DNA of 11,785 nt from Thermoplasmata archaeon (GTDB lineage: Archaea > Thermoplasmatota > Thermoplasmata > Lutacidiplasmatales > UBA184), in the NCBI GenBank assembly GCA_030038885.1, contig JASHQY010000103.1, forward strand, positions 1 to 11,785, written 5' to 3'. The position numbers and the translations under genes were made by a program. Below, in pieces: positions 5,474-11,550 of this stretch (position 1 is the stretch's first letter; every line of letters begins with the position of its first letter). A model generated the notes under the pieces. That model saw only the letters and a program-made list of their open reading frames with translations, did not search any database and had not been told where the DNA came from.

Positions 5474-5960
5474 GGTACTCCAGCATGTCCGAGCGCTTGA
5501 CGAGTCCCTTGAGCCGGGTCGGGGACATCCCGAGCTCCTCGGCGACGTCCGAGAAGAAGCGGCCCTCCGGCCCGACCGCGTCGTGGATCTTCTGCTCGAG
5601 CTTCGCGTACTCCTTGGGGCTCATCATCGCGATCGCGAGGATCTCGGAGACCTCGGCGAGCGGCGAGGTCGTGTTGATGTTGATCGTCGAGTAGTAGAAG
5701 TGGTAGCTCTTGTCCGGCTGCTTGCGGCCCTCCCGCGCGACCCAGCGGGTGTCGATCAGGCGCAGCTTCTCGAAGAACGCGAGCGCCTTCATCCCCTCCT
5801 TGCCGAACTCGCGCTCGACGTCCTCGCCGGTGAGCCAGTTCTCGCCGAGCCGCTGGACGAGGCGGAGCTTGATCGGCGAGTCGACCGCGCGCAGGATCGA
5901 GACCAGGTCGCTCACGTCGTTGACGACCTTGATCCGATGCATGGCCGCGGCCGTACCCAT
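5430..5960 (-). CDS. ArsR-like winged-helix regulator, archaeal family
   Basis: This is a 176-residue predicted DNA-binding protein. It resembles, from memory, the archaeal ArsR-type regulator family PF09824; no search was possible. The N-terminal half carries VNDVSDLVSILRAVDSPIKL followed by a helix-turn-helix-like stretch (WLTGEDVEREFGKEGMKALAFFEKLRLIDTRW), with a beta wing around YHFYYSTININTT. The second half has a further predicted helix-turn-helix (FFSDVAEELGMSPTRLKGLVKR) ending in EYRGHRIERF. There are no Cys clusters to indicate metal sensing. The ATG at 5960 overlaps the Nop10 stop by one base (TGATG), favouring it over a second in-frame ATG at 5942. The 3' end overlaps the aTrm56 start by 44 bases. 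Its place inside a translation operon suggests either autoregulation of the operon or a nucleic-acid role linked to tRNA modification; neither is shown. Confidence 0.75.
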   Translation of the reverse strand: MGTAAAMHRIKVVNDVSDLVSILRAVDSPIKLRLVQRLGENWLTGEDVEREFGKEGMKALAFFEKLRLIDTRWVAREGRKQPDKSYHFYYSTININTTSPLAEVSEILAIAMMSPKEYAKLEQKIHDAVGPEGRFFSDVAEELGMSPTRLKGLVKRSDMLEYRGHRIERFQAEPTP

Positions 5961-6142
5961 CACGCTCCCGCCCCCGCCGTGGGGGCCGCGTCCGTCAGCA
6001 TCCGCCGGTACTTCCCGTAGCGGTCGCCCGGGCTGAACCGCGCCGGGTGCGGGGTCCGCGTCGCGGATCCGCACCCCGGGCACTTCGCGCCCAGGGTGTA
6101 GCGACCGCACGCGCGGCACACGCGCAGCAGCGACTCGGTCAT
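5960..6142 (-). CDS. nop10: H/ACA RNP component Nop10
   Basis: This is a 60-residue subunit of the archaeal H/ACA ribonucleoprotein, which with Cbf5, Gar1 and L7Ae converts guide-RNA-selected uridines to pseudouridine in rRNA. The zinc ribbon is plain: C9-x2-C12 and C21-x2-C24 (VCRACGRYTL, then KCPGCG). It is followed by the conserved linker PHPARFSPGDRYGKYRR that forms the helix packing against Cbf5. The length matches the family except for a short Ala/Gly/Pro tail. The ATG overlaps the aIF2-alpha stop by four bases (ATGA) and the stop overlaps the next ATG by one, so translation is probably coupled on both sides. The aIF2-alpha to Nop10 order is widespread in archaea. It falls below common ORF length cut-offs and is easily missed. 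Confidence 0.95.
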   Translation of the reverse strand: MTESLLRVCRACGRYTLGAKCPGCGSATRTPHPARFSPGDRYGKYRRMLTDAAPTAGAGA

Positions 6143-6915
6143 GCGCGGGAGAACGTCCCCTCTCCGCCCGACGCCTTGATCGCCCGGAGCGCGGCGTCGG
6201 TCGCCCGCTTCAGGGTCTCCTCGGCCTGCTTGTATTGGCTCGCGACCACCCGCAGGCGGTACTTCGGCGCCCCGACGTAGTGGACCTCGACCGACGCGGG
6301 GTCGACCTGCTCGGCGGCCCGGAGCGCGGCGCGCACGTGCTCGATCCCGTCGGACGTGGGGTCGGAGACCTCGAGGGTGCCGAGGATCGTGACCTGGGGC
6401 GGAACGATGTTGTCGCGCGCGACCTTCAGGAACGCGGCGGCCCACGGCGCCTTCTCGTTCTCCTGGTGGAACCGCTTGGGCTCCGCGGACGCGACTTCGA
6501 ACGCCTGGAAGAGCGAGCCGTACTTCTCCACGAGCGTCGGCCCGAAAAGGTCGGCGGCCTGGTCGGCCGGCATCTTGAGCGCCTGGGCCACCTGGTCGAC
6601 CAGCCGGAGCGCCCGGCCCTCGTTCTTCCACTGCTGGGTCTTCTCCCGGCGCTGGTGGTCGTTGATCCGCTTCAGCGAGAGGTCGATCTGCGACTTCGCG
6701 GGGTCGACCCGGAGGACGCGCGCGACGATCTTCTGACCCTCGCGGATGTGGTCCCGGATGTACTTGACCCAGCCGGTCGCGACCTCCGAGAGGTGGATGA
6801 ACGCCTCGCGGCCGCCGTACTCGTCGAGCGTGACGAACGCGCCGAAGTTCCGGATCGACGTGACGGTCCCGACGACGAGGTCGCCCTCTTCGGGGTATTC
6901 GGCTCGCAGGGGCAT
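6139..6915 (-). CDS. Translation initiation factor aIF2 subunit alpha
   Basis: This is the alpha subunit of heterotrimeric aIF2, which delivers initiator Met-tRNA to the small ribosomal subunit. The 258 residues include three expected parts. An N-terminal S1/OB domain (about 8-86) carries GDLVVGTVTSIRNFGAFV and HLSEVATGWVKYIRDHI. A helical middle domain follows (about 87-170). A C-terminal alpha-beta domain (about 175-258) carries VTILGTLEVSDPTSDGIEHV and YVGAPKYRLRV and binds aIF2-gamma. The loop that holds regulatory Ser51 in eukaryotes reads LSEVATGWVKYI here, the usual archaeal form. The ATG at 6915 lies 18 bases after the S27e stop, and the stop shares ATGA with Nop10. Gene order L44e-S27e-aIF2-alpha-Nop10 is a conserved archaeal cluster, so the assignment is firm. 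Confidence 0.96.
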   Translation of the reverse strand: MPLRAEYPEEGDLVVGTVTSIRNFGAFVTLDEYGGREAFIHLSEVATGWVKYIRDHIREGQKIVARVLRVDPAKSQIDLSLKRINDHQRREKTQQWKNEGRALRLVDQVAQALKMPADQAADLFGPTLVEKYGSLFQAFEVASAEPKRFHQENEKAPWAAAFLKVARDNIVPPQVTILGTLEVSDPTSDGIEHVRAALRAAEQVDPASVEVHYVGAPKYRLRVVASQYKQAEETLKRATDAALRAIKASGGEGTFSRA

Positions 6916-6933
6916 CCCGAGTCCGCGCCCTCG

Positions 6934-7110
6934 TTACGCACTGAGGGGACGAACCAGTTCGCCCCGAAGCTTGGCCTGACCGCCGGTCGGGGTAGCGAGG
7001 GTCGCGCCGCAGACGCCGCAGTTGACGACCGTGGCCGGGCGACTGAAGATCGTCTGCTCGGTCGAGCAATCCGGGCACTTCACGACCCAGAACGGGGACG
7101 GACCGCGCAT
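6934..7110 (-). CDS. rps27e: 30S ribosomal protein S27e
   Basis: This is a 58-residue small-subunit ribosomal protein found in archaea and eukaryotes. Translation on the minus strand gives FWVVKCPDCSTEQTIFSRPA, then VVNCGVCGATLATPTGGQAK. The zinc ribbon is C12-x2-C15 and C31-x2-C34, with the typical CGATLATPTGG turn after the second pair. The ATG follows the L44e stop by 10 bases and the TAA lies 18 bases before aIF2-alpha, so it sits in the middle of a continuous operon. It is too short for many ORF finders. Family and position agree fully. Confidence 0.95.
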   Translation of the reverse strand: MRGPSPFWVVKCPDCSTEQTIFSRPATVVNCGVCGATLATPTGGQAKLRGELVRPLSA

Positions 7111-7120
7111 CGCCGCTCCC

Positions 7121-7405
7121 CTAGTGCTTCTCCACGAGCTCGAGCGTGGTCGCGCGCCAGCTCGCCGGCTGGACCGTGTAGGAGCACTTCTTGCACCGGA
7201 ACCGGAGGTTCACCCGCCGGACCGGTTTCGCCCGCCCCTCGGGCTTCGGGCGCGGAAACCCTCCGTAGCCCCGGGTCGCGCGCCGGAACCGCCGCTGGCC
7301 CCACTTCATCTCGGAAGCGGTCCGCTTCTTGACCTTCTCCACTTCGTGCGCGGTGTGCACCTTGCACTTCGGGCAGTACGTGGACACGACCTTTGGATAG
7401 TGCAT
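7121..7405 (-). CDS. rpl44e: 50S ribosomal protein L44e
   Basis: This is a 94-residue large-subunit protein of archaea and eukaryotes located near the E site. The first zinc pair is C11-x2-C14 (YCPKCKVHTAHEVEKVKK) and the second is C71-x2-C74 (RFRCKKCSY). Between them lies the basic, glycine-rich stretch QRRFRRATRGYGGFPRPKPE that threads through rRNA. The ATG at 7405 fits the family start (MHYPKVVSTYCPKC), although the frame is open further upstream. A TATA-like box lies 23-29 bases before this ATG on the minus strand, and no Shine-Dalgarno is seen, so the operon's first gene is probably leaderless. It leads the seven-gene minus-strand operon. Confidence 0.96.
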   Translation of the reverse strand: MHYPKVVSTYCPKCKVHTAHEVEKVKKRTASEMKWGQRRFRRATRGYGGFPRPKPEGRAKPVRRVNLRFRCKKCSYTVQPASWRATTLELVEKH

Positions 7406-7427
7406 CGCGCCGTGCGAGGCCCGTCGT

Positions 7428-7434
7428 GTATAAG
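7428..7434 (-). promoter_or_regulatory. TATA box of the L44e-to-mvk operon
   Basis: The minus strand reads CTTATAC here, 23-29 bases upstream of the L44e ATG, the spacing expected for a leaderless archaeal transcript. It is the only AT-rich element in the 175-base divergent gap between L44e and the acetyltransferase gene. No comparable box was found for the acetyltransferase. Confidence 0.6.
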
Positions 7435-7580
7435 ACCTTGCGGACGACCGCCGTTCGCCGGCTCTCGAGGGGCCGCGGCCGACCGATGGGGCCGGCGGAC
7501 CCACGACCCGAATCGCACCCCGGCCCGGCCGCGCCCGGGGGTCCCGCGGGCGCTATGGCGGCGAGGGGGAATGCGGGGCG

Positions 7581-8087
7581 ATGGCGGACGCGCGATTGCG
7601 GTTCCGGCTCGCGGAGGCGTCGGACCTCGCGACGGTCCTCGACACCCTGACCGAGTCGGCCCGATGGGTCGTCTCGCGCGGGTTCCCGAATCCCTGGCCG
7701 ATCCCGTTCCCCGGCGACCAGGTCCGGCCGTCGATGGAGCAGCGTGCGCTGTTCCTGGTCGAGGGCCCGACGGGAACGCCGATCGGGACCGTGACCCTGC
7801 AATGGGAGGACCCCCGGTTCTGGGGGCCGCGCCCGCCCGACGCAGGGTACCTGCATCGGCTCGCCGTCCGACGCGCGTTCGCGGGAGAGGATGTCGGGAC
7901 GAAGATCCTCGCCTGGGCCGCCGCGACCGTGCGGGAGCACCACCGGACGTACCTGCGCCTCGATTGCCTCCGGTCCGCCGAGGGTCTGCATCGGTTCTAC
8001 GCGGCGCACGGGTTCCTCCCGGTGGGCGAGGTCACGGTCGAGGGCTTCGAATGCACGCTGTTCGAGCGTCCCGTCGACCGCCCGTGA
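7581..8087 (+). CDS. GNAT-family N-acetyltransferase
   Basis: This 168-residue enzyme is predicted to transfer an acetyl group from acetyl-CoA to an amine; the substrate is unknown. Strand-helix order fits GNAT: RFRLAEASDLATVLDTL at the N-terminus, strands around LFLVEGPTGTPIGTVTLQW (55-73), and motif A YLHRLAVRRAFAGEDVGTKI (about 90-109) with the acetyl-CoA pyrophosphate loop R-x-F-A-G-E-D-V-G. Motif B follows as YLRLDCLRSAEGLHRFYAAHGF (about 124-145), the usual L-D-C...N/G-L-x-x-F-Y-x-x-x-G-F pattern of small-molecule acetyltransferases. The ATG lies just after purine-rich GGGGCG. The gene is alone, divergent to the L44e operon and 112 bases before L1; its stop precedes the ribosomal promoter. 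Ribosomal-protein acetylation is possible from context but the motifs do not show it. Confidence 0.85.
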   Translation: MADARLRFRLAEASDLATVLDTLTESARWVVSRGFPNPWPIPFPGDQVRPSMEQRALFLVEGPTGTPIGTVTLQWEDPRFWGPRPPDAGYLHRLAVRRAFAGEDVGTKILAWAAATVREHHRTYLRLDCLRSAEGLHRFYAAHGFLPVGEVTVEGFECTLFERPVDRP

Positions 8088-8153
8088 GGCGAGTGGCCGG
8101 GGCGGGACGCGAGCCTCCCGGTCGACCATCTTTCGAGGAGGGCGACCCGAAGG

Positions 8154-8162
8154 CTTATCTAT
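8154..8162 (+). promoter_or_regulatory. TATA box of the L1-P0-P1 operon
   Basis: CTTATCTAT is an AT-rich element in GC-rich DNA, 38-46 bases before the L1 ATG. Transcription would start near 8185, leaving a leader of about 15 bases that contains the GAGGAG ribosome-binding site at 8191-8196. Unlike the other promoters in this window, it implies a leadered transcript. Confidence 0.5.
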
Positions 8163-8199
8163 CGAGGCTTGCTCGGCGGCCGCGCTCCACGAGGAGAAA

Positions 8200-8838
8200 A
8201 TGGTCGACCGACCGTCCTTGGAAGTGGTGACCGAAGCGCTCGGGAAGGCGCCCGAGCGCGGCTTCTCCGAGTCGGTCGAACTGTCGGTGAACCTCAAGGA
8301 CCTCGACCTCTCCGTGCCGAAGAACCGGCTGGAGGACGAGGTCCAGCTGCCGAACGGCCGCGGGAAGACCGTGAAGGTCGCGGTCTTCGGGTCGCCCGAG
8401 CTCTGCCAGAAGGTCCGGGGCGTCGCCGACCTCGTCGTCCCCGCCAACGAGCTCGACGAGTTCGCGAAGGACAAGAAGGCGACGAAGCGGGCCGTGACCG
8501 ACATCGACTTCTTCCTCGCCGAAGCGCCGCTGATGCCGACGATCGGCAAGCGGCTCGGCGTGATCCTCGGGCCGCGCGGCAAGATGCCGCGGCCGGTCCC
8601 GCCGGGCAGCGACCCGACGAACCTCGTGAACGCGCTCAAGCGCTCGATCCGGATCCGATCGAAGGGCAACCGCACGTTCCACGCCCCGATCGGGACGCGC
8701 GGGATGCCGCCCGAGCAGCTCGCGCAGAACGCCGACGCGGTGCTCAACCGGATCCTCGGGAAGCTCGAGCGCGGGCGGACGAACGTCGAGTCGGTCTACG
8801 TCAAGACGACCATGGGCCCCGCGGTCCGGTTGTGGTGA
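8200..8838 (+). CDS. rpl1: 50S ribosomal protein L1
   Basis: This is a 212-residue protein of the L1 stalk, which moves deacylated tRNA out through the E site. Family landmarks include the N-terminal FSESVELSVNLKDLDLSVPK, QLPNGRGKTVKVAVFG, the central domain ending GKRLGVILGPRGKMPRP, and the return to domain I at NRTFHAPIGTRGMP and VESVYVKTTMGPAVRL. The length is normal for archaea. The ATG at 8200 is preceded by GAGGAG three bases away. P0 starts 10 bases after the stop, with GGTGAGG spanning the L1 stop as its ribosome-binding site. Archaeal and bacterial L1 proteins are known to repress their own operon by binding mRNA; I did not identify a matching mRNA site here. An L11 gene is not next to it. 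Confidence 0.96.
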   Translation: MVDRPSLEVVTEALGKAPERGFSESVELSVNLKDLDLSVPKNRLEDEVQLPNGRGKTVKVAVFGSPELCQKVRGVADLVVPANELDEFAKDKKATKRAVTDIDFFLAEAPLMPTIGKRLGVILGPRGKMPRPVPPGSDPTNLVNALKRSIRIRSKGNRTFHAPIGTRGMPPEQLAQNADAVLNRILGKLERGRTNVESVYVKTTMGPAVRLW

Positions 8839-8848
8839 GGAGCGCACG

Positions 8849-9709
8849 ATGCCGGGTCGGGGATCGGTGCCCACGGAACGCGTCGCGTCCGTCGAGCGCC
8901 TCGAAGGCGTCCTCCTGTCGCGGCCGATGACCGCGATCGTCGGGGTCCGGGGCGTCCCGGCCGCCGCGCTCCAGTCGATGCGCCGCGAGCTCCGGAAGCG
9001 CGGCCACCCGATCCAGGTCGCGACCAACACGTCGATCCGCCACGCGCTCCAGGCAGCGAGCGCGAAGCGGCCCTCGCTCGCGCCGCTGCTCGACGCGGTC
9101 GAGGACCAGACCGCCGTGCTCGCGGCGGAGGGCAACCCGTTCTCGCTCTTCCAGGAGCTCGCCCGGACCCGATCGCCGACGCCCGCGCGCGGTGGCGAGG
9201 TCGCTCCGAACGACATCGTGGTGCCGGGAGGCCCGACGAGCTTCAAGCCGGGGCCGATCGTCGGGGAGCTCCAGCACGCCGGCTTCCCGGCGGCGATCGA
9301 AAAGGGGAAGGTCGTCCTGAAGAAGGAGACGACGATCGTCCGGGCCGGCGGCACGATCTCGCGCGAGGTCGCAGGACTCCTGACCCGACTCGAGATCTTC
9401 CCGCTCGAGGTCGGGCTCAACCTGCGCGGCGTCGTGGACGGCGAGACGTTCTATCCCCCGTCCGTGCTCGACGTCGACCTGGACGCGCGCGGGGCGGACG
9501 TGACCCGTGCGGCCCACGCGGCGCTCGCGCTCGCCCTCGAGATCGGCTACGCGACGCCCGCGACGATCCCGCTCCTCCTCACGAAGGCCCACCGGCGGGC
9601 GATCGGCCTCGCGCTCGCGACCGGCTATCCGACCAAGGAGACGATCGAGCCGCTGTTCGCGAAGGCGATGCGCGAGGCGGCGGCGGTCGGCAAACTGCAA
9701 GGCAACTGA
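8849..9709 (+). CDS. 50S ribosomal stalk protein P0 (L10), short form
   Basis: This is uL10/P0, the base of the lateral stalk that recruits translation GTPases. The 286 residues show the rRNA-binding N-terminal domain (VERLEGVLLSRPMTAIVGV; ATNTSIRHAL) and the archaeal/eukaryal insertion domain (VVPGGPTSFKPGPIVGEL; FPAAIEKGKVVLKK). Spine helices follow near LALALEIGYATPATIPLLLT and LATGYPTKETIEPLFAKAMR. The protein stops at GKLQGN, directly after that region. Archaeal P0 proteins are usually about 310-340 residues and continue with another spine helix and a charged tail ending like P1. Only 31 bases separate the stop from the P1 ATG, so the missing part is not hidden by a frameshift there. Start ATG with GGTGAGG upstream. 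The identity is firm; the truncation is the notable feature. Confidence 0.93.
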   Translation: MPGRGSVPTERVASVERLEGVLLSRPMTAIVGVRGVPAAALQSMRRELRKRGHPIQVATNTSIRHALQAASAKRPSLAPLLDAVEDQTAVLAAEGNPFSLFQELARTRSPTPARGGEVAPNDIVVPGGPTSFKPGPIVGELQHAGFPAAIEKGKVVLKKETTIVRAGGTISREVAGLLTRLEIFPLEVGLNLRGVVDGETFYPPSVLDVDLDARGADVTRAAHAALALALEIGYATPATIPLLLTKAHRRAIGLALATGYPTKETIEPLFAKAMREAAAVGKLQGN

Positions 9710-9740
9710 GGGTCCCCCCGAAGTCCACGGAGTGAGAACA

Positions 9741-10052
9741 ATGGAGTACGTCTATGGTGCGCTGCTGCTCAACGCGGCCGGAAAGCCGATCGACGAAAAG
9801 TCCCTCGCGGGGGTCCTGACCGCCGCCGGCCTCGCGCCGGACGCCGCGCGGGTCAAGGCGCTCATCGCGTCGATCGAGGGCGTCAACCTCGCCGAGGTCC
9901 TCGCGAAGGCCGAAACGTTCGCCGCGCCCGCGGCGGCCGCGCCGGCCGAGAAGAAGGACGCCAAGGCCGAGAAGAAGGAAGAGGAGAAGAAGGAAGAGAA
10001 GGGCGTCTCCGAGGAGGAGGCCGCCGAGGGCCTCTCCGCGCTCTTCGGGTGA
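9741..10052 (+). CDS. rpl12: 50S ribosomal stalk protein P1 (archaeal L12)
   Basis: This is a 103-residue acidic stalk protein present in several dimers on P0; its C-terminal tail contacts elongation factors. Residues 1-58 form the helical dimerisation and P0-binding domain (MEYVYGALLLNAAGKPIDEK start; ASIEGVNLAEVLAKAE). Residues 60-70 are an Ala/Pro hinge. Residues 71-96 are a Lys/Glu-rich linker, and the end GLSALFG is the conserved factor-binding motif. The ATG follows GGAGTGA, a good ribosome-binding site, in the 31-base gap after P0. It closes the L1-P0-P1 operon. The length and sequence are normal for the family, in contrast to the shortened P0. Confidence 0.96.
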   Translation: MEYVYGALLLNAAGKPIDEKSLAGVLTAAGLAPDAARVKALIASIEGVNLAEVLAKAETFAAPAAAAPAEKKDAKAEKKEEEKKEEKGVSEEEAAEGLSALFG

Positions 10053-10076
10053 CGTTCGGTCGCGCGCCCGGCCGCA

Positions 10077-10091
10077 CCGCTTAAGAAGCGG
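10077..10091 (+). promoter_or_regulatory. AT-rich inverted repeat before purF
   Basis: CCGCTT and AAGCGG are exact reverse complements flanking AAG. The central CTTAAG is the only AT-rich element in the 87 bases between P1 and purF. As a TATA/BRE-like box it would start transcription near 10107, about 33 bases before the purF ATG. As a hairpin its 3-base loop is tight and no T-run follows, so a promoter is the better reading. Confidence 0.35.
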
Positions 10092-10139
10092 GGTCGGGTG
10101 GCTCGGTCGGGAGGCCCCGCTACCGCCCTCGGTCGAGCC

Positions 10140-11546
10140 ATGCCGGCGCGGGATCACTGCGGGGTCGTCGGCGTTTCGCTCCAGGGAAAGGGCGCCGCCC
10201 CGTACCTCTTCCGCGGGCTCCGGGCGCTGCAGCACCGCGGGCAGGAGTCGAGCGGCATCGCGACCACGAGCCACGGGACGCTGCACCACCGCAAGGGGCT
10301 CGGGCTCGTCCACGAGATCTTCTCCCAGGAGATGCTGGACGCGCTCCGGGGATCGACCGGGATCGGCCACGTCCGCTACCCGACGACCGGCTCGACCGAC
10401 CTCGAGAACGCGCAGCCGATCGTCTTCAAGCTCCGGGACGAGGACGCGGCTCTCGCGGCGAACGGCGACCTCGTCAACTACGAGCGGATCCGCCGCCGGA
10501 TCCAGACGCAGGGCGTCGAGCTCCTCGGCAACGCCGACACCGAGACGATCGCCCAGGCGATCGCGCTCGAGTTCAACCACACGCGGGACCTCGATTCCGC
10601 GATCCGCCGGGCGTGCCCCGAATTGGTCGGCGGCTACGCGGTCGTCCTGATCGCCGGGAACCGGATCTACGCGTTCCGCGACCCGCTGGGCATCCGCCCG
10701 CTGGTCTACGGGACGGTCGACGGCGGGGTCGCGGTCGCGAGCGAGTCGGTCGCGCTCGAGCTGATGGGCGGCAAGCTGATCCGGGACGTGCTGCCCGGCG
10801 AGGTGATCGTCCTCGAGCGGGGCCAGCTCGCCCGGACGTCGCGGATCCCGAGCTCGGGCGAGCGGGCGCACTGCATGTTCGAATGGGTCTACTTCTCGCG
10901 TCCGGACTCGATCGCGGAGGGCGTCCCGATCTACGACGTGCGCCACCGGATCGGGCTGCGCCTCGCCCAGGAGAGCCCGGTCGAGGCGGACCTGGTCGTC
11001 CCGGTCCCCGACTCCGCCCGGCCGCAGGCGCTCGGGTTCGCGGAGGGCTCGCGGATCCCCTACGCGGAGGCCCTGATCAAGAACCGGTTCGTCGAGCGGA
11101 CGTTCATCCTTCCCGACCAGAAGCGGCGGGAGTCCGAGGTCCGCGTGAAGCTCCACCCGGTCCCGGGGCTGCTCAAGGGCAAGCGGGTCGTGCTGCTCGA
11201 CGACTCGATCGTCCGCGGGACGACCCTCCGCGAGATCGTCCAGATGGTCCGCGGGGCCGGCGCGACGAAGGTCGACGTCCGCATCGGGTGCCCGCCGATC
11301 CGCGCGCCGTGCTACTTCGGCGTCGACATGAAGGACCGGCAGCAATTGGTCGCCACCGGCCGCACCGAGGCGGAGGTCGCGCAGGCGGTCGGGGCCGACA
11401 GCGTGCACTACCTCTCGATGCCCGGTCTCGTGCAGGCGATCACGCTGCCGGCGGAGAACCTCTGCCTCGGGTGCCTCACCGGGAAGTACCCGGTCGACGT
11501 CCCCGAGGAGCACCACCGCTTCCAGCGCTCGCTCGAGGAGTTCTAG
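10140..11546 (+). CDS. purF: Amidophosphoribosyltransferase (PurF), Fe-S type
   Basis: This catalyses the first committed step of purine synthesis: PRPP plus glutamine gives phosphoribosylamine. It has 468 residues. The N-terminal Ntn glutaminase domain has its nucleophile at C7 (DHCGVVG), so a six-residue propeptide must be removed. GIGHVRYPTTG (74-84) and LAANGDLVNY (105-114) are further active-site signatures. The phosphoribosyltransferase domain carries the PRPP loop VVLLDDSIVRGTT (350-362) and PVPDSARPQALGF (288-300). C245, C391, C442 and C445 correspond to the four cysteines that bind the [4Fe-4S] cluster in Bacillus subtilis PurF. The ATG at 10140 is chosen because it gives a normal short propeptide; an in-frame GTG at 10098 would add 14 residues. 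The next gene starts four bases after the stop. Assignment is firm. Confidence 0.95.
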   Translation: MPARDHCGVVGVSLQGKGAAPYLFRGLRALQHRGQESSGIATTSHGTLHHRKGLGLVHEIFSQEMLDALRGSTGIGHVRYPTTGSTDLENAQPIVFKLRDEDAALAANGDLVNYERIRRRIQTQGVELLGNADTETIAQAIALEFNHTRDLDSAIRRACPELVGGYAVVLIAGNRIYAFRDPLGIRPLVYGTVDGGVAVASESVALELMGGKLIRDVLPGEVIVLERGQLARTSRIPSSGERAHCMFEWVYFSRPDSIAEGVPIYDVRHRIGLRLAQESPVEADLVVPVPDSARPQALGFAEGSRIPYAEALIKNRFVERTFILPDQKRRESEVRVKLHPVPGLLKGKRVVLLDDSIVRGTTLREIVQMVRGAGATKVDVRIGCPPIRAPCYFGVDMKDRQQLVATGRTEAEVAQAVGADSVHYLSMPGLVQAITLPAENLCLGCLTGKYPVDVPEEHHRFQRSLEEF

Positions 11547-11550
11547 GGGT

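Noticed and set aside
9579..11516. A 645-codon minus-strand open frame opposite P1 and purF
   Set aside because: It lies antisense to purF and P1, which have full family motifs, and its Asp/Arg/Val-rich composition follows from reading GC-rich codons backwards.
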